Source of the DNA: 70-18 sp041691815
GTDB lineage: Bacteria > Pseudomonadota > Alphaproteobacteria > Acetobacterales > Acetobacteraceae
Reading direction: 5' to 3'
Assembly (NCBI GenBank): GCA_041691815.1
Contig: JBEPTZ010000008.1
Span: forward strand, 1 to 64,000
DNA length: 64,000 nucleotides
Shown: piece after piece, positions 54,495 through 62,728 of the stretch
How the letters are laid out: every line of letters starts with the position of its first letter
Numbering within the stretch: position 1 is the first letter of the stretch
Translations under genes and position numbers: made by a program
The notes under the pieces: generated by a model
Told to the model about the DNA's origin: nothing
What the model saw: the letters and a program-made list of their open reading frames with translations, nothing else
The model's database searches: none

Positions 54495-55157
54495 ATGGGC
54501 ACCACTATCCAACTGACGGCGGCTGACGGGCATCAATTCTCGGCCTATCGGGCCGGGCCGGACAATGCCGGCAAGGCGCTGGTGATCGTGCAGGAGATCT
54601 TCGGGGTCAACCATCATATCCGCACGGTGTGCGACCGCTTCGCCGCCAAGGGGTTCGCGGTGATCGCACCGGCGCTGTTCGATCGCGCCACGCCGGGTAG
54701 CGAGCTCGGCTACACCGCCGAGGACGTGGCCAAGGGGCGCGAATTGCGCGGGCAGGTGCCGGATGCCGGCGCGATGGCGGATATCGAGGCGGCGGCGGCG
54801 GCGCTGGCCGGCACCTCGCTCGGCATCGTCGGCTATTGCTGGGGCGGCACGCTGGCCTGGTGGGGCGCCACCCGCAGCACGAAGTTCAAGGCGGCCAGCG
54901 GCTGGTATGGCGGCGGCATCGCAGCGACGCGAACCGAGACACCGAATTGCCCGGTTCAGTTGCATTTCGGCGAGAAGGACGGAAGCATCCCGCTTGCCGA
55001 TGTCGAGTTGATCCGCGCGGCGCAACCTGGCGCGGAAATATATGTCTATCCAGGCGCGCAGCACGGCTTCGGCTGCGACGAGCGCGGCAGCTTCAGCGCA
55101 CCGGATGCGGCACTGGCGCAGGAGCGCACGCTGGCGTTTTTCGGCAAGCATCTTTGA
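54495..55157 (+). CDS. Dienelactone hydrolase family protein
   Basis: A 220-aa alpha/beta hydrolase of the dienelactone hydrolase type. The nucleophile is a cysteine in GYCWGG near residues 114-119, with aspartate in FGEKDGSIP near 157-165 and histidine in GAQHGFGCDE near 187-196, completing a Cys-Asp-His triad. VQEIFGVNHHIR near 33-44 is conserved. Members open dienelactones in chloroaromatic breakdown, but many alphaproteobacteria have copies outside such pathways, as here. Confidence 0.92.
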   Translation: MGTTIQLTAADGHQFSAYRAGPDNAGKALVIVQEIFGVNHHIRTVCDRFAAKGFAVIAPALFDRATPGSELGYTAEDVAKGRELRGQVPDAGAMADIEAAAAALAGTSLGIVGYCWGGTLAWWGATRSTKFKAASGWYGGGIAATRTETPNCPVQLHFGEKDGSIPLADVELIRAAQPGAEIYVYPGAQHGFGCDERGSFSAPDAALAQERTLAFFGKHL

Positions 55158-55169
55158 GACAAGCAAGCA

Positions 55170-55283
55170 GCGCTTTTTTGTAAAAAAGCGCGCAAAAAAC
55201 TTCATCCCCGGGGAGTCTGAACCGCGGCAGCGGTGACTCCAGGGGATGAAGTTTTTTTGCTTCTTTGTTTTCAAACAAAGAAG
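55170..55283. repeat. AT-hairpin composite element (copy 11), divergent core
   Basis: The left hairpin is GCGCTTTTTT against AAAAAAGCGC (55170-55191). The right hairpin is CTTCTTTGTTTT against its complement (55260-55283). The core differs from other copies: CTTCATCCCC pairs with GGGGATGAAG over about 50 bases, with an inner GGAGTC/GACTCC stem. It lies between convergent genes and touches the rlmN stop. Confidence 0.75.
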
Positions 55284-55285
55284 AC

Positions 55286-56458
55286 TTACTTTTTCTCTCG
55301 CTTACTTTCCGTCCTCAATTGCCCACACGCCGCCAGGATATCCTGCCCGCGCGGCGCCCGCACCGGCGAGGAGAAGCCGGCGTCCATGACGATGCGCGAG
55401 AAGCGGTCGATGGCGTTGCCGCTACTGGTTTCGTAGGGGCTGCCGGGCCAGGGGTTGAACGGGATCAGGTTCACCTTGGCCGGGATGCCGGCGATCAGGC
55501 GGATCAGTTCGCGGGCGTCGGCCTCGCTGTCGTTGATGCCTTTCAGCATCACGTATTCGAAGGTGATGCGCCGGGCGTTGCTAGCGGCGGGGTAGCGGCG
55601 GCAGGCTGCAAGCAGCTCGGCGATGGGGTACTTGCGGTTGAGTGGCACGATCTCGTCGCGCAGTTCATCGCGCACCGCGTGTAGCGAGACGGCCAGGTTG
55701 ACGCCGAGTTCGGTGCCAGCGCGGTCCATCATCGGCACCACGCCGGAGGTGGACAGGGTGATGCGGCGGCGGGACAGGCCGATGCCTTCGCCGTCCATCA
55801 CGATGGTCATCGCCTTGGCAACGTTTTCGTAATTGTACAGCGGTTCGCCCATGCCCATCAGCACGATGGTGGACAGCAGGCGCGGGGTTTCGCCGTGCGG
55901 GCTGGGCCATTCGCGGTAGCTGTCGCGCGCCGCCATGAACTGGCCGACGATCTCGGCGGCGCCGAGGTTGCGCACCAGCGCCTGGGTGCCGGTGTGGCAG
56001 AAACGGCAGGACAGGGTGCAGCCGACCTGCGAGGAGATGCAGACCGCGCCGCGGTCCTCGTGGCGGTCGGGGATGTAGACGGTCTCGGCTTCCTGGCCGT
56101 CGCGGAAGCGGAACAGCCATTTGCGGGTTTCGTCGATGCTGGTCTGCACCACGGCGGCTTCCGGGCGGCCGATGACGAAGTGCTCGGCGAGTTGCGCCTG
56201 CAGCGGTTTGGCGATGCTGGTCATCGCGGCGAAGTCGGTGGCGCCCTGGTGGTAGATCCAGTGCCAGAGCTGCTTGGCGCGGAATTTCGGTGCGCCGATG
56301 GTGGCGAGTTCGGCTTCCAGCTCGGCGCGCGACAGGCCGACCAGCTCGCGGCGGCCGTCGGCGAGTTGCGCCGGCGGCGGGGCGAAGCGGGCGGTTTTCG
56401 CCAGGATGCGGGTGCGTTCGGCCTCGGTGAGGTCGAGCACGCCGTCCGGGGGGGTCAT
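55286..56458 (-). CDS. rlmN: Dual-specificity RNA methyltransferase RlmN
   Basis: A 390-aa radical-SAM enzyme that methylates C2 of A2503 in 23S rRNA and A37 in some tRNAs. The helical N-domain has FRAKQLWHWIYHQGATDF near residues 58-75. The cluster triad is CTLSCRFC, in ISSQVGCTLSCRFCHTGTQ. Later MGMGEPLYNYENV, LAVSLHAVRDELR and EYVMLKGINDS are typical. The methyl-carrying cysteine is probably in the terminal DILAACGQL. It overlaps the upstream IalB-type gene by four bases. Confidence 0.97.
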   Translation of the reverse strand: MTPPDGVLDLTEAERTRILAKTARFAPPPAQLADGRRELVGLSRAELEAELATIGAPKFRAKQLWHWIYHQGATDFAAMTSIAKPLQAQLAEHFVIGRPEAAVVQTSIDETRKWLFRFRDGQEAETVYIPDRHEDRGAVCISSQVGCTLSCRFCHTGTQALVRNLGAAEIVGQFMAARDSYREWPSPHGETPRLLSTIVLMGMGEPLYNYENVAKAMTIVMDGEGIGLSRRRITLSTSGVVPMMDRAGTELGVNLAVSLHAVRDELRDEIVPLNRKYPIAELLAACRRYPAASNARRITFEYVMLKGINDSEADARELIRLIAGIPAKVNLIPFNPWPGSPYETSSGNAIDRFSRIVMDAGFSSPVRAPRGQDILAACGQLRTESKREKK

Positions 56459-56985
56459 TTGGGGGGGCAGGCCTTGCTGATCGCGGCGTAGGCGGCGGAG
56501 AAGCCGCGCAGGCTGAAGGTGTCGACGACCGGCTTGCCCTTGGCCTCGGGCGAGTGGGCGATGGCCTGGTTGGCCTTCTGGAAGGCGGCCACCGCGGCGT
56601 GGCCGTCGCGCGCGAAGGCGGAGCGCTGCGCGGTGTAGAAATCCAGTTCGGCGGTGTCGGCGTTGACTTTAACCTCGGCCTTGGCCGGGTAGCTGAAGCC
56701 GGCGCCGAGCGAGATGGCGTCGCGCAGCTTGTCGCGCTGGGTGACGGTGAGCAGCACCGCGCCGCGGCCGGGAACCGCCGGGGTGGAGGATTTCGGGCGG
56801 GTGAAGGCGTAGCAGACGGTCTGGCCGCCCTCGGCGTAGGTGGCGGCCTGCCAGTCATCGAAGATGCCCAGCGCCTTGGGGCCGTTGGCTTTCGCGGCCG
56901 GCTTGGTGGCAGCGGGGGCGGCAGGGGCGGCGGACGCCGTGATGGGCAGGGCCAGCAGGGCGAGGAGGAGGAATGGGGCGCGCAT
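56455..56985 (-). CDS. Invasion associated locus B (IalB) family protein
   Basis: A 176-aa exported protein: signal peptide MRAPFLLLALLALPITASA, a short Ala/Pro/Lys linker and an IalB domain (IFDDWQAATYAEGGQTVCYA, RDKLRDAISLGAGFSYP, LRGFSAAYAAISKACPP). Two cysteines could form a disulfide. The family was named from Bartonella invasion but occurs in many free-living alphaproteobacteria. An upstream ATG at 57036 overlapping the previous stop would add 17 residues; its ribosome site is too close, so the shorter form is preferred. Confidence 0.88.
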   Translation of the reverse strand: MRAPFLLLALLALPITASAAPAAPAATKPAAKANGPKALGIFDDWQAATYAEGGQTVCYAFTRPKSSTPAVPGRGAVLLTVTQRDKLRDAISLGAGFSYPAKAEVKVNADTAELDFYTAQRSAFARDGHAAVAAFQKANQAIAHSPEAKGKPVVDTFSLRGFSAAYAAISKACPPK

Positions 56986-57032
56986 GGCCGCAGAAATACG
57001 AGGTGCGGCCGGTGCAAACAAGGGCTGCCTGC

Positions 57033-57644
57033 TCATGTCTCCCCTTTGTCCCCCGCTGCCTTGCCCCCTGCTTGCTTGTCAGCACTGGGGAACCAGCCGG
57101 GCACGGTGCGGCGGAACACCGGGTTGCCGTGGCCGCTGCGGGTTGGCGGCTGGCCGCCGCCGCCGCTGGCCACCGGGCGGTCGGCGAAGCGGCCGTGTTG
57201 CAGCAGGCGGTCGTACAGCACCAAGGCGCCGGCGACGGCCAGGTTGAGCGAGAAGCGGGTGGGGATGCGCACCACATGGGCGCAGCGCGCCAGCATCGCC
57301 GGCGACAGGCCGGAGCGCTCGGGGCCGAGCACGTAGGCGGCGTTCAGCGGGTGGCGGAAGGAGGGCAGGTCGGCGGCGTCCTCCAGCAATTCGATGCCGA
57401 CCAGCGCGCAGCCGTTCGGCAGGTGCATGGTGTCGAGCGAGTCCCAGCGCCACAGCGGCACATGGCCGGCGGCGTCCGAGGTGTCGGCGCTGCGGCCGGC
57501 CCTGGCGTCGAACCCGGCGCCGACGGTGAAGCAGAACGCGGCGCCGAAGGCGTGGGCGGTGCGCAGCAGTGCGCCGACATTGGCGGATTTGGAGACGCCT
57601 TCGACGCCGATGCCGAAATAGCCGCGGGAATGGGCGGGGTGCAT
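57033..57644 (-). CDS. TrmH/SpoU family RNA 2'-O-methyltransferase
   Basis: A 203-aa SPOUT-fold methylase. Motif 1 is GVSKSANVGALLRTAHAFGA near residues 16-35. Motif 2 is AAYVLGPERSGLS near 96-108. Motif 3 is VVRIPTRFSLNLAVAGALVLYDRL near 117-140, with SLNLA in the knot. The target is likely a tRNA or rRNA ribose. It is first in TrmH-IalB-rlmN; with rlmN two of the three genes modify RNA. The tail beyond about residue 150 is low-complexity. Confidence 0.9.
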   Translation of the reverse strand: MHPAHSRGYFGIGVEGVSKSANVGALLRTAHAFGAAFCFTVGAGFDARAGRSADTSDAAGHVPLWRWDSLDTMHLPNGCALVGIELLEDAADLPSFRHPLNAAYVLGPERSGLSPAMLARCAHVVRIPTRFSLNLAVAGALVLYDRLLQHGRFADRPVASGGGGQPPTRSGHGNPVFRRTVPGWFPSADKQAGGKAAGDKGET

Positions 57645-57744
57645 GGGCTGGGGTCCGTGGCTCTGGTCGGTGGTGGCGGCGAGGGTCGCCAGGCGGCGTC
57701 GCTTTGGGCAGTCTAGCGGCAACCGGCATGGAGCCATACCGACC

Positions 57745-58263
57745 GTGAATGAGGCTGTCGTCTCGCGTCCGGCGATCGTGATTTTTGGCGCGGCGGTTCG
57801 GCCGGATGGCACCGCGAGCCGGGCGTTGCGGCTGCGCACCGAGGCGGCGGCGGCGTTCGGCGCGCGGCTGGCCGATCCGCTGTATGTGCCGACCGGGGGC
57901 GTTGGCCGCCACGGCGCGGCGGAGGCGGTGGTGATGGCGGGGCTGCTGGCCGGGCTTGGGGTGAGGGCGGGCAGTATCGTGGTGGAGGATAGCGCGACCG
58001 ATACGCTGTCCTCGGTGCGGGCGGTCAGGCGGCTGCTGGCGGGACATCGCGGGCCGGTCTACGCGGCAAGCAGCGCCTATCACCTGCCGCGCTGCGTGGT
58101 GCTGCTGTGGCTGGCCGGGCTGCCGGCGCGGCCCGCGCCGCCGCCGCGTGTGCCGGCGGCGCAGAGCTGGCGGCGGCGCTGGTTCTGGCGGCTGCGCGAG
58201 GCGGCGGCGCTGCCGTATGACGTGGTGGTGCTGCTGGCGCTCAGGCTGGCGTGGCGGGTCTAG
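57745..58263 (+). CDS. YdcF (DUF218) family protein
   Basis: A 172-aa DUF218/YdcF-fold protein: VIFGAAVRPDGTASRALRLR (residues 11-30), YVPTGGVGRHG near 49, then EDSATDTLSSVRAV and AASSAYHLPRCVVLLW. Members without the membrane anchor, like this one, may be soluble nucleotide-binding proteins; relatives act in envelope or vancomycin-related functions. GTG at 57745 follows GGAG at moderate spacing. The TAG stop is formed by the first bases of the palindromic element. Confidence 0.85.
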   Translation: MNEAVVSRPAIVIFGAAVRPDGTASRALRLRTEAAAAFGARLADPLYVPTGGVGRHGAAEAVVMAGLLAGLGVRAGSIVVEDSATDTLSSVRAVRRLLAGHRGPVYAASSAYHLPRCVVLLWLAGLPARPAPPPRVPAAQSWRRRWFWRLREAAALPYDVVVLLALRLAWRV

Positions 58264-58367
58264 AGCTTTTTCCGATCGATAGGGATCGGAGAAAAGCTCT
58301 AGACCGCTTTGTTTTGACGAGCATCTTTATCCGATCGGCTTAGCCGATTGTTCGGATGATGCTCTAG
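58260..58367. repeat. Alphaproteobacterial-type double palindrome, copy B
   Basis: CTAGAGCTTTTTCCGATC pairs with GGATCGGAGAAAAGCTCTAG (58260-58302); AGCATC with its GGCT inner stem pairs with GATGATGCT (58320-58362). They are joined by CGCTTTGTTTTGACG, the reverse complement of the linker in copy A, so the two copies are inverted relative to each other. The outer TAG trinucleotides supply the stop codons of both flanking genes. Confidence 0.82.
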
Positions 58368-58705
58368 CGCTCTTCCTCGCCGCGCTCGGGCTCCACTTCG
58401 ACGTCGGCGATGGCATCGGCGCCGTCTTCCAGGTCGGAGGTGTCTTCGAGCACGTCCTCGTCGGCGTCCTCGTCGTCCTCGGCGGCTTCGACCTCGACAT
58501 CGGCGTCTTCCAGGCCGGGCACCGGGGCGGGCTTCGGGCGGCGCTTTTCCTCGACGACATTGCCGGCCGGGCGGCGCACCCGCGGCTGCTCGGCGGGCTG
58601 CTCGGTGTCGCATTTCGGGCAGACGGCCGGTTGTTTTCCGAGGTCGTAGAACTTCGTGGCGCAGGAGACGCAGACGCGCTTGGTGCCGAGTTCGGGCTTC
58701 GCCAT
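58364..58705 (-). CDS. FYDLN acid domain protein (TIGR02300 family)
   Basis: A 113-aa protein. The N-terminal 35 residues carry a zinc-ribbon pattern (KRVCVSCATKFYDLGKQPAVC, then PKC) including FYDLGK, the feature that names the family. From about residue 60 on it is strongly acidic (DADVEVEAAEDDEDADED). The family is confined to alphaproteobacteria and usually lies near aroA and cmk, as here. Function unknown. Confidence 0.93.
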   Translation of the reverse strand: MAKPELGTKRVCVSCATKFYDLGKQPAVCPKCDTEQPAEQPRVRRPAGNVVEEKRRPKPAPVPGLEDADVEVEAAEDDEDADEDVLEDTSDLEDGADAIADVEVEPERGEEER

Positions 58706-58847
58706 CGATCGCCTCATCATGCATACGCCCGTGCCGGAAGGATGGCCGGGCCAGAGGGCGCGCCCCATGCCATTGCCGGGCGCGCATGTCAAACAGCATC
58801 TGCGCGCGGGGCATGGCAAGGGGGCCGATCCGTGCTAAGCGGCGGGG

Positions 58848-60206
58848 ATGAATACCTCAGTTCCGCGCCCGCTCGCCGCCTATCGTCCCGGCCCGCTCAA
58901 CGGCAGTTTTCGTGCGCCGGGGGACAAGTCGATCAGCCATCGGGCGCTGATGTTCGGCGCGCTGGCGGTGGGCGAGACGCGGATTTCCGGGCTGCTGGAG
59001 GGCGAGGACGTGCTGCGCACCGCGGCGGCGATGCGGGCGCTGGGGGCGGTGGTGACGCAGCAGGATGCGGCGACCTGGCGGGTGTCGGGGCGCGGGCTGG
59101 GCGGGCTGGTGGAGCCGGCCGATGTGCTCGACATGGGCAATTCCGGCACCGCGGCGCGGCTGCTGTGCGGGATTCTGGCCAGCCATCCGATTTTTTCGGT
59201 GATGACCGGGGATGCCAGCCTGCGGCGGCGGCCGATGCGGCGGGTGACCGATCCGCTGGCGGCTTGCGGGGCGCGGTTTGCCGGGCGGGAAGGCGGGCGG
59301 CTGCCGCTGGCGATCGAGGGGGCGCGCGAGCCGCTGCCGCTGGAGTATCGGGTTCCGGTGCCGTCGGCGCAGGTGAAGTCGGCGCTGCTGCTGTGCGGGC
59401 TGAACGCGCCGGGGCTGACGCGGATCGAGGAGCCGGAGGCGACGCGCGATCACAGCGAGAACATGCTGCGGCATTTCGGCGCCGAGGTGCGTGTGGAGGC
59501 GGAAGGACGCACACGGATCATCACGCTGCGCGGGCAGCCGGAACTGCGGGCCGCCGATGTGCTGGTGCCGGGCGATCCGTCGTCGGCGGCGTTCCCGATC
59601 GTGGCGGCGCTGCTGGTGCCGGGTTCGGCGATCCGGATTGAGGGGCTGGGGATCAATCCGCTGCGCACCGGGTTGTTCGACTGTCTGCGCGAGATGGGCG
59701 CTGACCTGGTGGTGGAGAACCAGCGCATCGCCGGCGGCGAGCCGGTGGCCGACGTGGTGGTGCGGCACAGCGCGTTGCACGGCATCGTGGTGCCGTGGGA
59801 GCGGGCGCCGGCGATGATCGACGAGTATCCGGTGCTGGCGGTGGCGGCGGCCTGCGCCACCGGCACCACGCGGATGCTGGGGCTGAAGGAATTGCGGGTG
59901 AAGGAGAGCGACCGGCTGTCCGCCACCGCGGCGATGCTGGCTGGCAACGGCGCGCGGGTGGAGATCGCCGGTGATGACCTGATCGTCGAGGGCGGCGGCG
60001 GGCCACCGGCGGGGGGCGGGGTGGTGGAGACGCATATGGACCATCGGCTGGCGATGAGCGCGCTGGTGATGGGGTTGGCCAGCGATCGGCCGGTGGCGGT
60101 TGATGATTGCAGCTTCATCGATACCAGCTTTCCGGGCTTCGTCGCGCTGATCAACCGGCTGGCCGGCGGCGAGGCGCTGCGGGCGCCGGAGACGCGGGCT
60201 GCATGA
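58848..60206 (+). CDS. aroA: 3-phosphoshikimate 1-carboxyvinyltransferase (EPSP synthase)
   Basis: A 452-aa enzyme joining PEP to shikimate 3-phosphate. The N-terminal GDKSISHRALMFGALAVGET with GLLEGEDV resembles the alphaproteobacterial branch. NSGTAARLL near residue 99, DASLRRRPMRRV near 122, EYPVLAVAAACATG near 325 and MDHRLAMSALVMGL near 396 complete the active site. Its stop overlaps the cmk start (ATGA). Confidence 0.97.
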   Translation: MNTSVPRPLAAYRPGPLNGSFRAPGDKSISHRALMFGALAVGETRISGLLEGEDVLRTAAAMRALGAVVTQQDAATWRVSGRGLGGLVEPADVLDMGNSGTAARLLCGILASHPIFSVMTGDASLRRRPMRRVTDPLAACGARFAGREGGRLPLAIEGAREPLPLEYRVPVPSAQVKSALLLCGLNAPGLTRIEEPEATRDHSENMLRHFGAEVRVEAEGRTRIITLRGQPELRAADVLVPGDPSSAAFPIVAALLVPGSAIRIEGLGINPLRTGLFDCLREMGADLVVENQRIAGGEPVADVVVRHSALHGIVVPWERAPAMIDEYPVLAVAAACATGTTRMLGLKELRVKESDRLSATAAMLAGNGARVEIAGDDLIVEGGGGPPAGGGVVETHMDHRLAMSALVMGLASDRPVAVDDCSFIDTSFPGFVALINRLAGGEALRAPETRAA

Positions 60207-60829
60207 GCCTGCCGATCATCGCAATCGATGGCCCGGCGGCGGCCGGCAAGGGCACGCTGGCGCGGCGGCTGGCGGCGCATTTCGGGCTGCCGTATCTGGA
60301 TACCGGGCTGCTGTATCGCGCGGTCGGGCGGCTGGTGCTGGATGCGGGCGGCGAACCGGCCGAGCCGGACAGTGCCGCCGCCGCTGCCAGGCGGCTGCGG
60401 CCGGAGGATCTGCAGCGCGACGATCTGCGCGGGCCGGAGGCGGATGCGGCGGCCAGCGCGGTGGCATCGATCCCGGCGGTGCGGGCGGCATTGCTGGACT
60501 TCCAGCACGATTTCGGGCGCGCGCATGGCGCGGTGCTGGATGGGCGGGATATCGGCACGGTGATTTTCCCCGATGCGCCGGCCAAGTTGTATGTGACCGC
60601 CAGCGTGGAAGAGCGCGGGCGGCGGCGCTGGGCGGAGTTGCGGGCCAGGGGTTTGGCGGCCGATCTCGGCGAGGTGACCGAGGAGGTGCGGCGGCGCGAC
60701 GGCGTCGATGCCGCCCGGGCCGCCGCGCCGATGCGCCCGGCGGCGGACGCGCAGATATTGGACACCACGACGCTGGATGCCGACGCGGCGTTCGCGCGGG
60801 CGCTGGAGCTGCTGGCGGGGCGGGTCTAG
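60203..60829 (+). CDS. cmk: Cytidylate kinase
   Basis: A 208-aa nucleoside monophosphate kinase phosphorylating CMP and dCMP. The P-loop is IAIDGPAAAGKGTLARRLA (residues 5-23). YLDTGLLYRAVG near 31 and LDGRDIGTVIFPDAPAKLYV near 112 bind substrate; RRRDGVDAARAAAP near 155 is conserved. In most alphaproteobacteria rpsA follows; here it does not. Confidence 0.96.
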   Translation: MSLPIIAIDGPAAAGKGTLARRLAAHFGLPYLDTGLLYRAVGRLVLDAGGEPAEPDSAAAAARRLRPEDLQRDDLRGPEADAAASAVASIPAVRAALLDFQHDFGRAHGAVLDGRDIGTVIFPDAPAKLYVTASVEERGRRRWAELRARGLAADLGEVTEEVRRRDGVDAARAAAPMRPAADAQILDTTTLDADAAFARALELLAGRV

Positions 60830-60832
60830 CCG

Positions 60833-61570
60833 GTGCTGGCGCTGGCGCCCGCGCCCGGCTCGCTGCCGCCCGGGGTGCGGGTCTATGCGGTGGGCGACGT
60901 GCATGGCTGTCTGGAGCAGCTGGCCGCGCTGCATCAGGCGATTGGCGCCGACCTGGCTGAGCGGCCCGTGCATTCGAATGCGGCGGCGGTACTGGTGCAT
61001 CTGGGGGATTACATCGATCGCGGGCCGGACAGTTCCGGGGTGGTGGCGCGGCTGATGGCGCCGTTGGTCGTGCCGCCGGGCGTGGTGGCGCCGGAGGTGG
61101 TGTGTCTGATGGGCAACCACGAGGATATGCTGCTGGGGGCGTTGGACGGGCAGCGGGGCAGCGCCGAGCTCTGGCTGGGCAATGGCGGGGTGGAGTCGCT
61201 GCAGAGCTGGGGGGTGCCGTGGCGCACGCCGGTCAGGCGCTGGGCCGGGCTGCTGCCGGCGGCGCAGATGGAGTTTCTGCGCGGGCTGCCGCTGCTGCAT
61301 CGGCTGGGCGGCTATGTGTTCGTGCATGCCGGGTTGCGGCCGGGGGTGCCGATGGAGGGGCAGACGCGGCAGGATATGCTGTGGATTCGCGAGCCGTTCC
61401 TGTCCAGCGACGCCGAACTGGGGGCGGTGGTGGTGCACGGCCATACCCCGGAGGAGTCGCTGCCGGTGGTGCGGGCCAATCGGATCGGCATGGATACCGG
61501 GGCGGTGCTGGGCGGGATGCTGAGTTGCGTGGTGCTGGAAGGCGAGACGATGGGGTTTCTGCAGGCATGA
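60833..61570 (+). CDS. Metallophosphoesterase (bacterial PPP-type)
   Basis: A 245-aa calcineurin-like phosphoesterase. Metal-site motifs are complete: GDVHG (residues 21-25), GDYIDRG near 59-65, GNHED near 94-98 and late VVHGHTPEE near 200-208. This is the PrpA/PrpB-like branch; substrates may be phosphoproteins or small phosphate esters. The start is GTG at 60833, three bases after the cmk stop, and its stop overlaps the next ATG. VHSNA (residues 46-50) is encoded by the recurrent palindrome. Confidence 0.92.
   Translation: MLALAPAPGSLPPGVRVYAVGDVHGCLEQLAALHQAIGADLAERPVHSNAAAVLVHLGDYIDRGPDSSGVVARLMAPLVVPPGVVAPEVVCLMGNHEDMLLGALDGQRGSAELWLGNGGVESLQSWGVPWRTPVRRWAGLLPAAQMEFLRGLPLLHRLGGYVFVHAGLRPGVPMEGQTRQDMLWIREPFLSSDAELGAVVVHGHTPEESLPVVRANRIGMDTGAVLGGMLSCVVLEGETMGFLQA
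60970..60981. repeat. GCATTCGAATGC palindrome, site 5
   Basis: An exact 12-mer in the phosphoesterase gene, Val-His-Ser-Asn-Ala frame, in a loop before the GDYIDRG motif. Confidence 0.8.
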
Positions 61571-62577
61571 GCGAACCGGTACTGAACGCGGCGGATGCGA
61601 TCGGCCAGTTGGGCCGCGCCCGGGTGCTGGTGGTCGGCGACGCGATGCTGGACCGCTACGTGTTCGGCACCGTCGGGCGGATCAGTCCGGAGGCGCCGGT
61701 GCCGGTGCTGATGGTGGAGCAGGAACTGGCCGAACCGGGCGGCGCCGGCAATGTGGTGCATAATCTGTGCGCGCTGGGGGCGGCGGTGGCGTTCGTCTCG
61801 GTGGTGGGCGACGACCCGGCGGGGGCGGAACTGACCGGGCTGATCGGCACTCAGGCCGGCGTGGAGCCGTGGCTGCTGGTGCAGGGCGGGCGGATCACCA
61901 CCAAGAAGACGCGGTTTGTCGCCGAGGGCAGCAGGCGGGGCGGGCAGCAGTTGCTGCGGGCCGACCATGAGGACTCGCGCTCGATCCATCCCAAGCTGGC
62001 CGAGCGGCTGCTGCGGATCGCCGGTGACGCGATGGCGGCGACCTCGCTGCTGGTGCTGTCGGATTACCGCAAGGGGGTGCTGGCCGGCGACATGCCGGCG
62101 CTGCTGATCGCCCGCGCGCATGCCGCCGGGCGGCGGGTGGTGGCCGATCTGCGGGCGGCGGATTTCGCCCGCTACGCCGGGGCGGAAGTGCTGATGCCGC
62201 ATGCCAGCGACATGCTGGAGCCCGGCGTGGCGGCGGATGACGCGGCGGTTGCGGCGGCGGGGCAGGAATTGCGGGCGCGGCACGGCTTTGGCGCGCTGCT
62301 GGTGAAGCGCGGCGAGGACGGGCTGAGCCTGGTGGATGGCGACGGGGCGCGACATTTCCGGCTGCATCGGCCGGATCTGGTCGATCTGTCCGGCGCCGGG
62401 GACGCGGCATTGGCGGCACTGGCGGCGGGGTTGGCGGCGGGGTTCGACCTGGTGCTGGCGAGCCGGCTGGCCAACAGTGCCGCCGGGTTGATCGGCGCGA
62501 CGCCCGGCAGTGCCGTGGCGCATCCGCAGGATTTGCTGGCGGCGGTGGCGCTGGAAGATGCCCGGGCGGCGGGGTAG
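61567..62577 (+). CDS. PfkB-type kinase, probable heptose 7-phosphate kinase
   Basis: A 336-aa ribokinase-fold kinase matching the first domain of HldE (RfaE): ARVLVVGDAMLDRYVFGTVG, RISPEAPVPVL, EPGGAGNVVHNLCALGA near residues 57-73, and the anion hole/catalytic DLSGAGDAALAALAAG near 273-288 (usual form GAGDT). The second, cytidylyltransferase domain of HldE is absent; either a separate HldC-like enzyme exists elsewhere or the substrate differs. LPS inner-core heptose synthesis is the likely role. The ATG overlaps the phosphoesterase stop. Confidence 0.88.
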   Translation: MSEPVLNAADAIGQLGRARVLVVGDAMLDRYVFGTVGRISPEAPVPVLMVEQELAEPGGAGNVVHNLCALGAAVAFVSVVGDDPAGAELTGLIGTQAGVEPWLLVQGGRITTKKTRFVAEGSRRGGQQLLRADHEDSRSIHPKLAERLLRIAGDAMAATSLLVLSDYRKGVLAGDMPALLIARAHAAGRRVVADLRAADFARYAGAEVLMPHASDMLEPGVAADDAAVAAAGQELRARHGFGALLVKRGEDGLSLVDGDGARHFRLHRPDLVDLSGAGDAALAALAAGLAAGFDLVLASRLANSAAGLIGATPGSAVAHPQDLLAAVALEDARAAG

Positions 62578-62728
62578 CGGCGCGGTCTTTTTGGCTGCGG
62601 AAAGAACACCTTGGCCGGAAGCCGGCGGCAAAAATCGCCGCTCGACTTGCGGGTATGGCTCGGTTATTGAGCAAATACGGGTCGGCGCCGGCTGGGCGCG
62701 CAAGAACACGAAAACCGGGGAGGTTGCG
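62578..62728. other. Gap with degenerate hairpin element before TRAP operon
   Basis: GGTCTTTTTGG and AAAGAACACC near 62585-62610 look like a decayed copy of the AT-hairpin element. A further GC-rich stem follows, and GGGGAGG gives the ribosome site for the next gene. No ORF of note. Confidence 0.4.
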
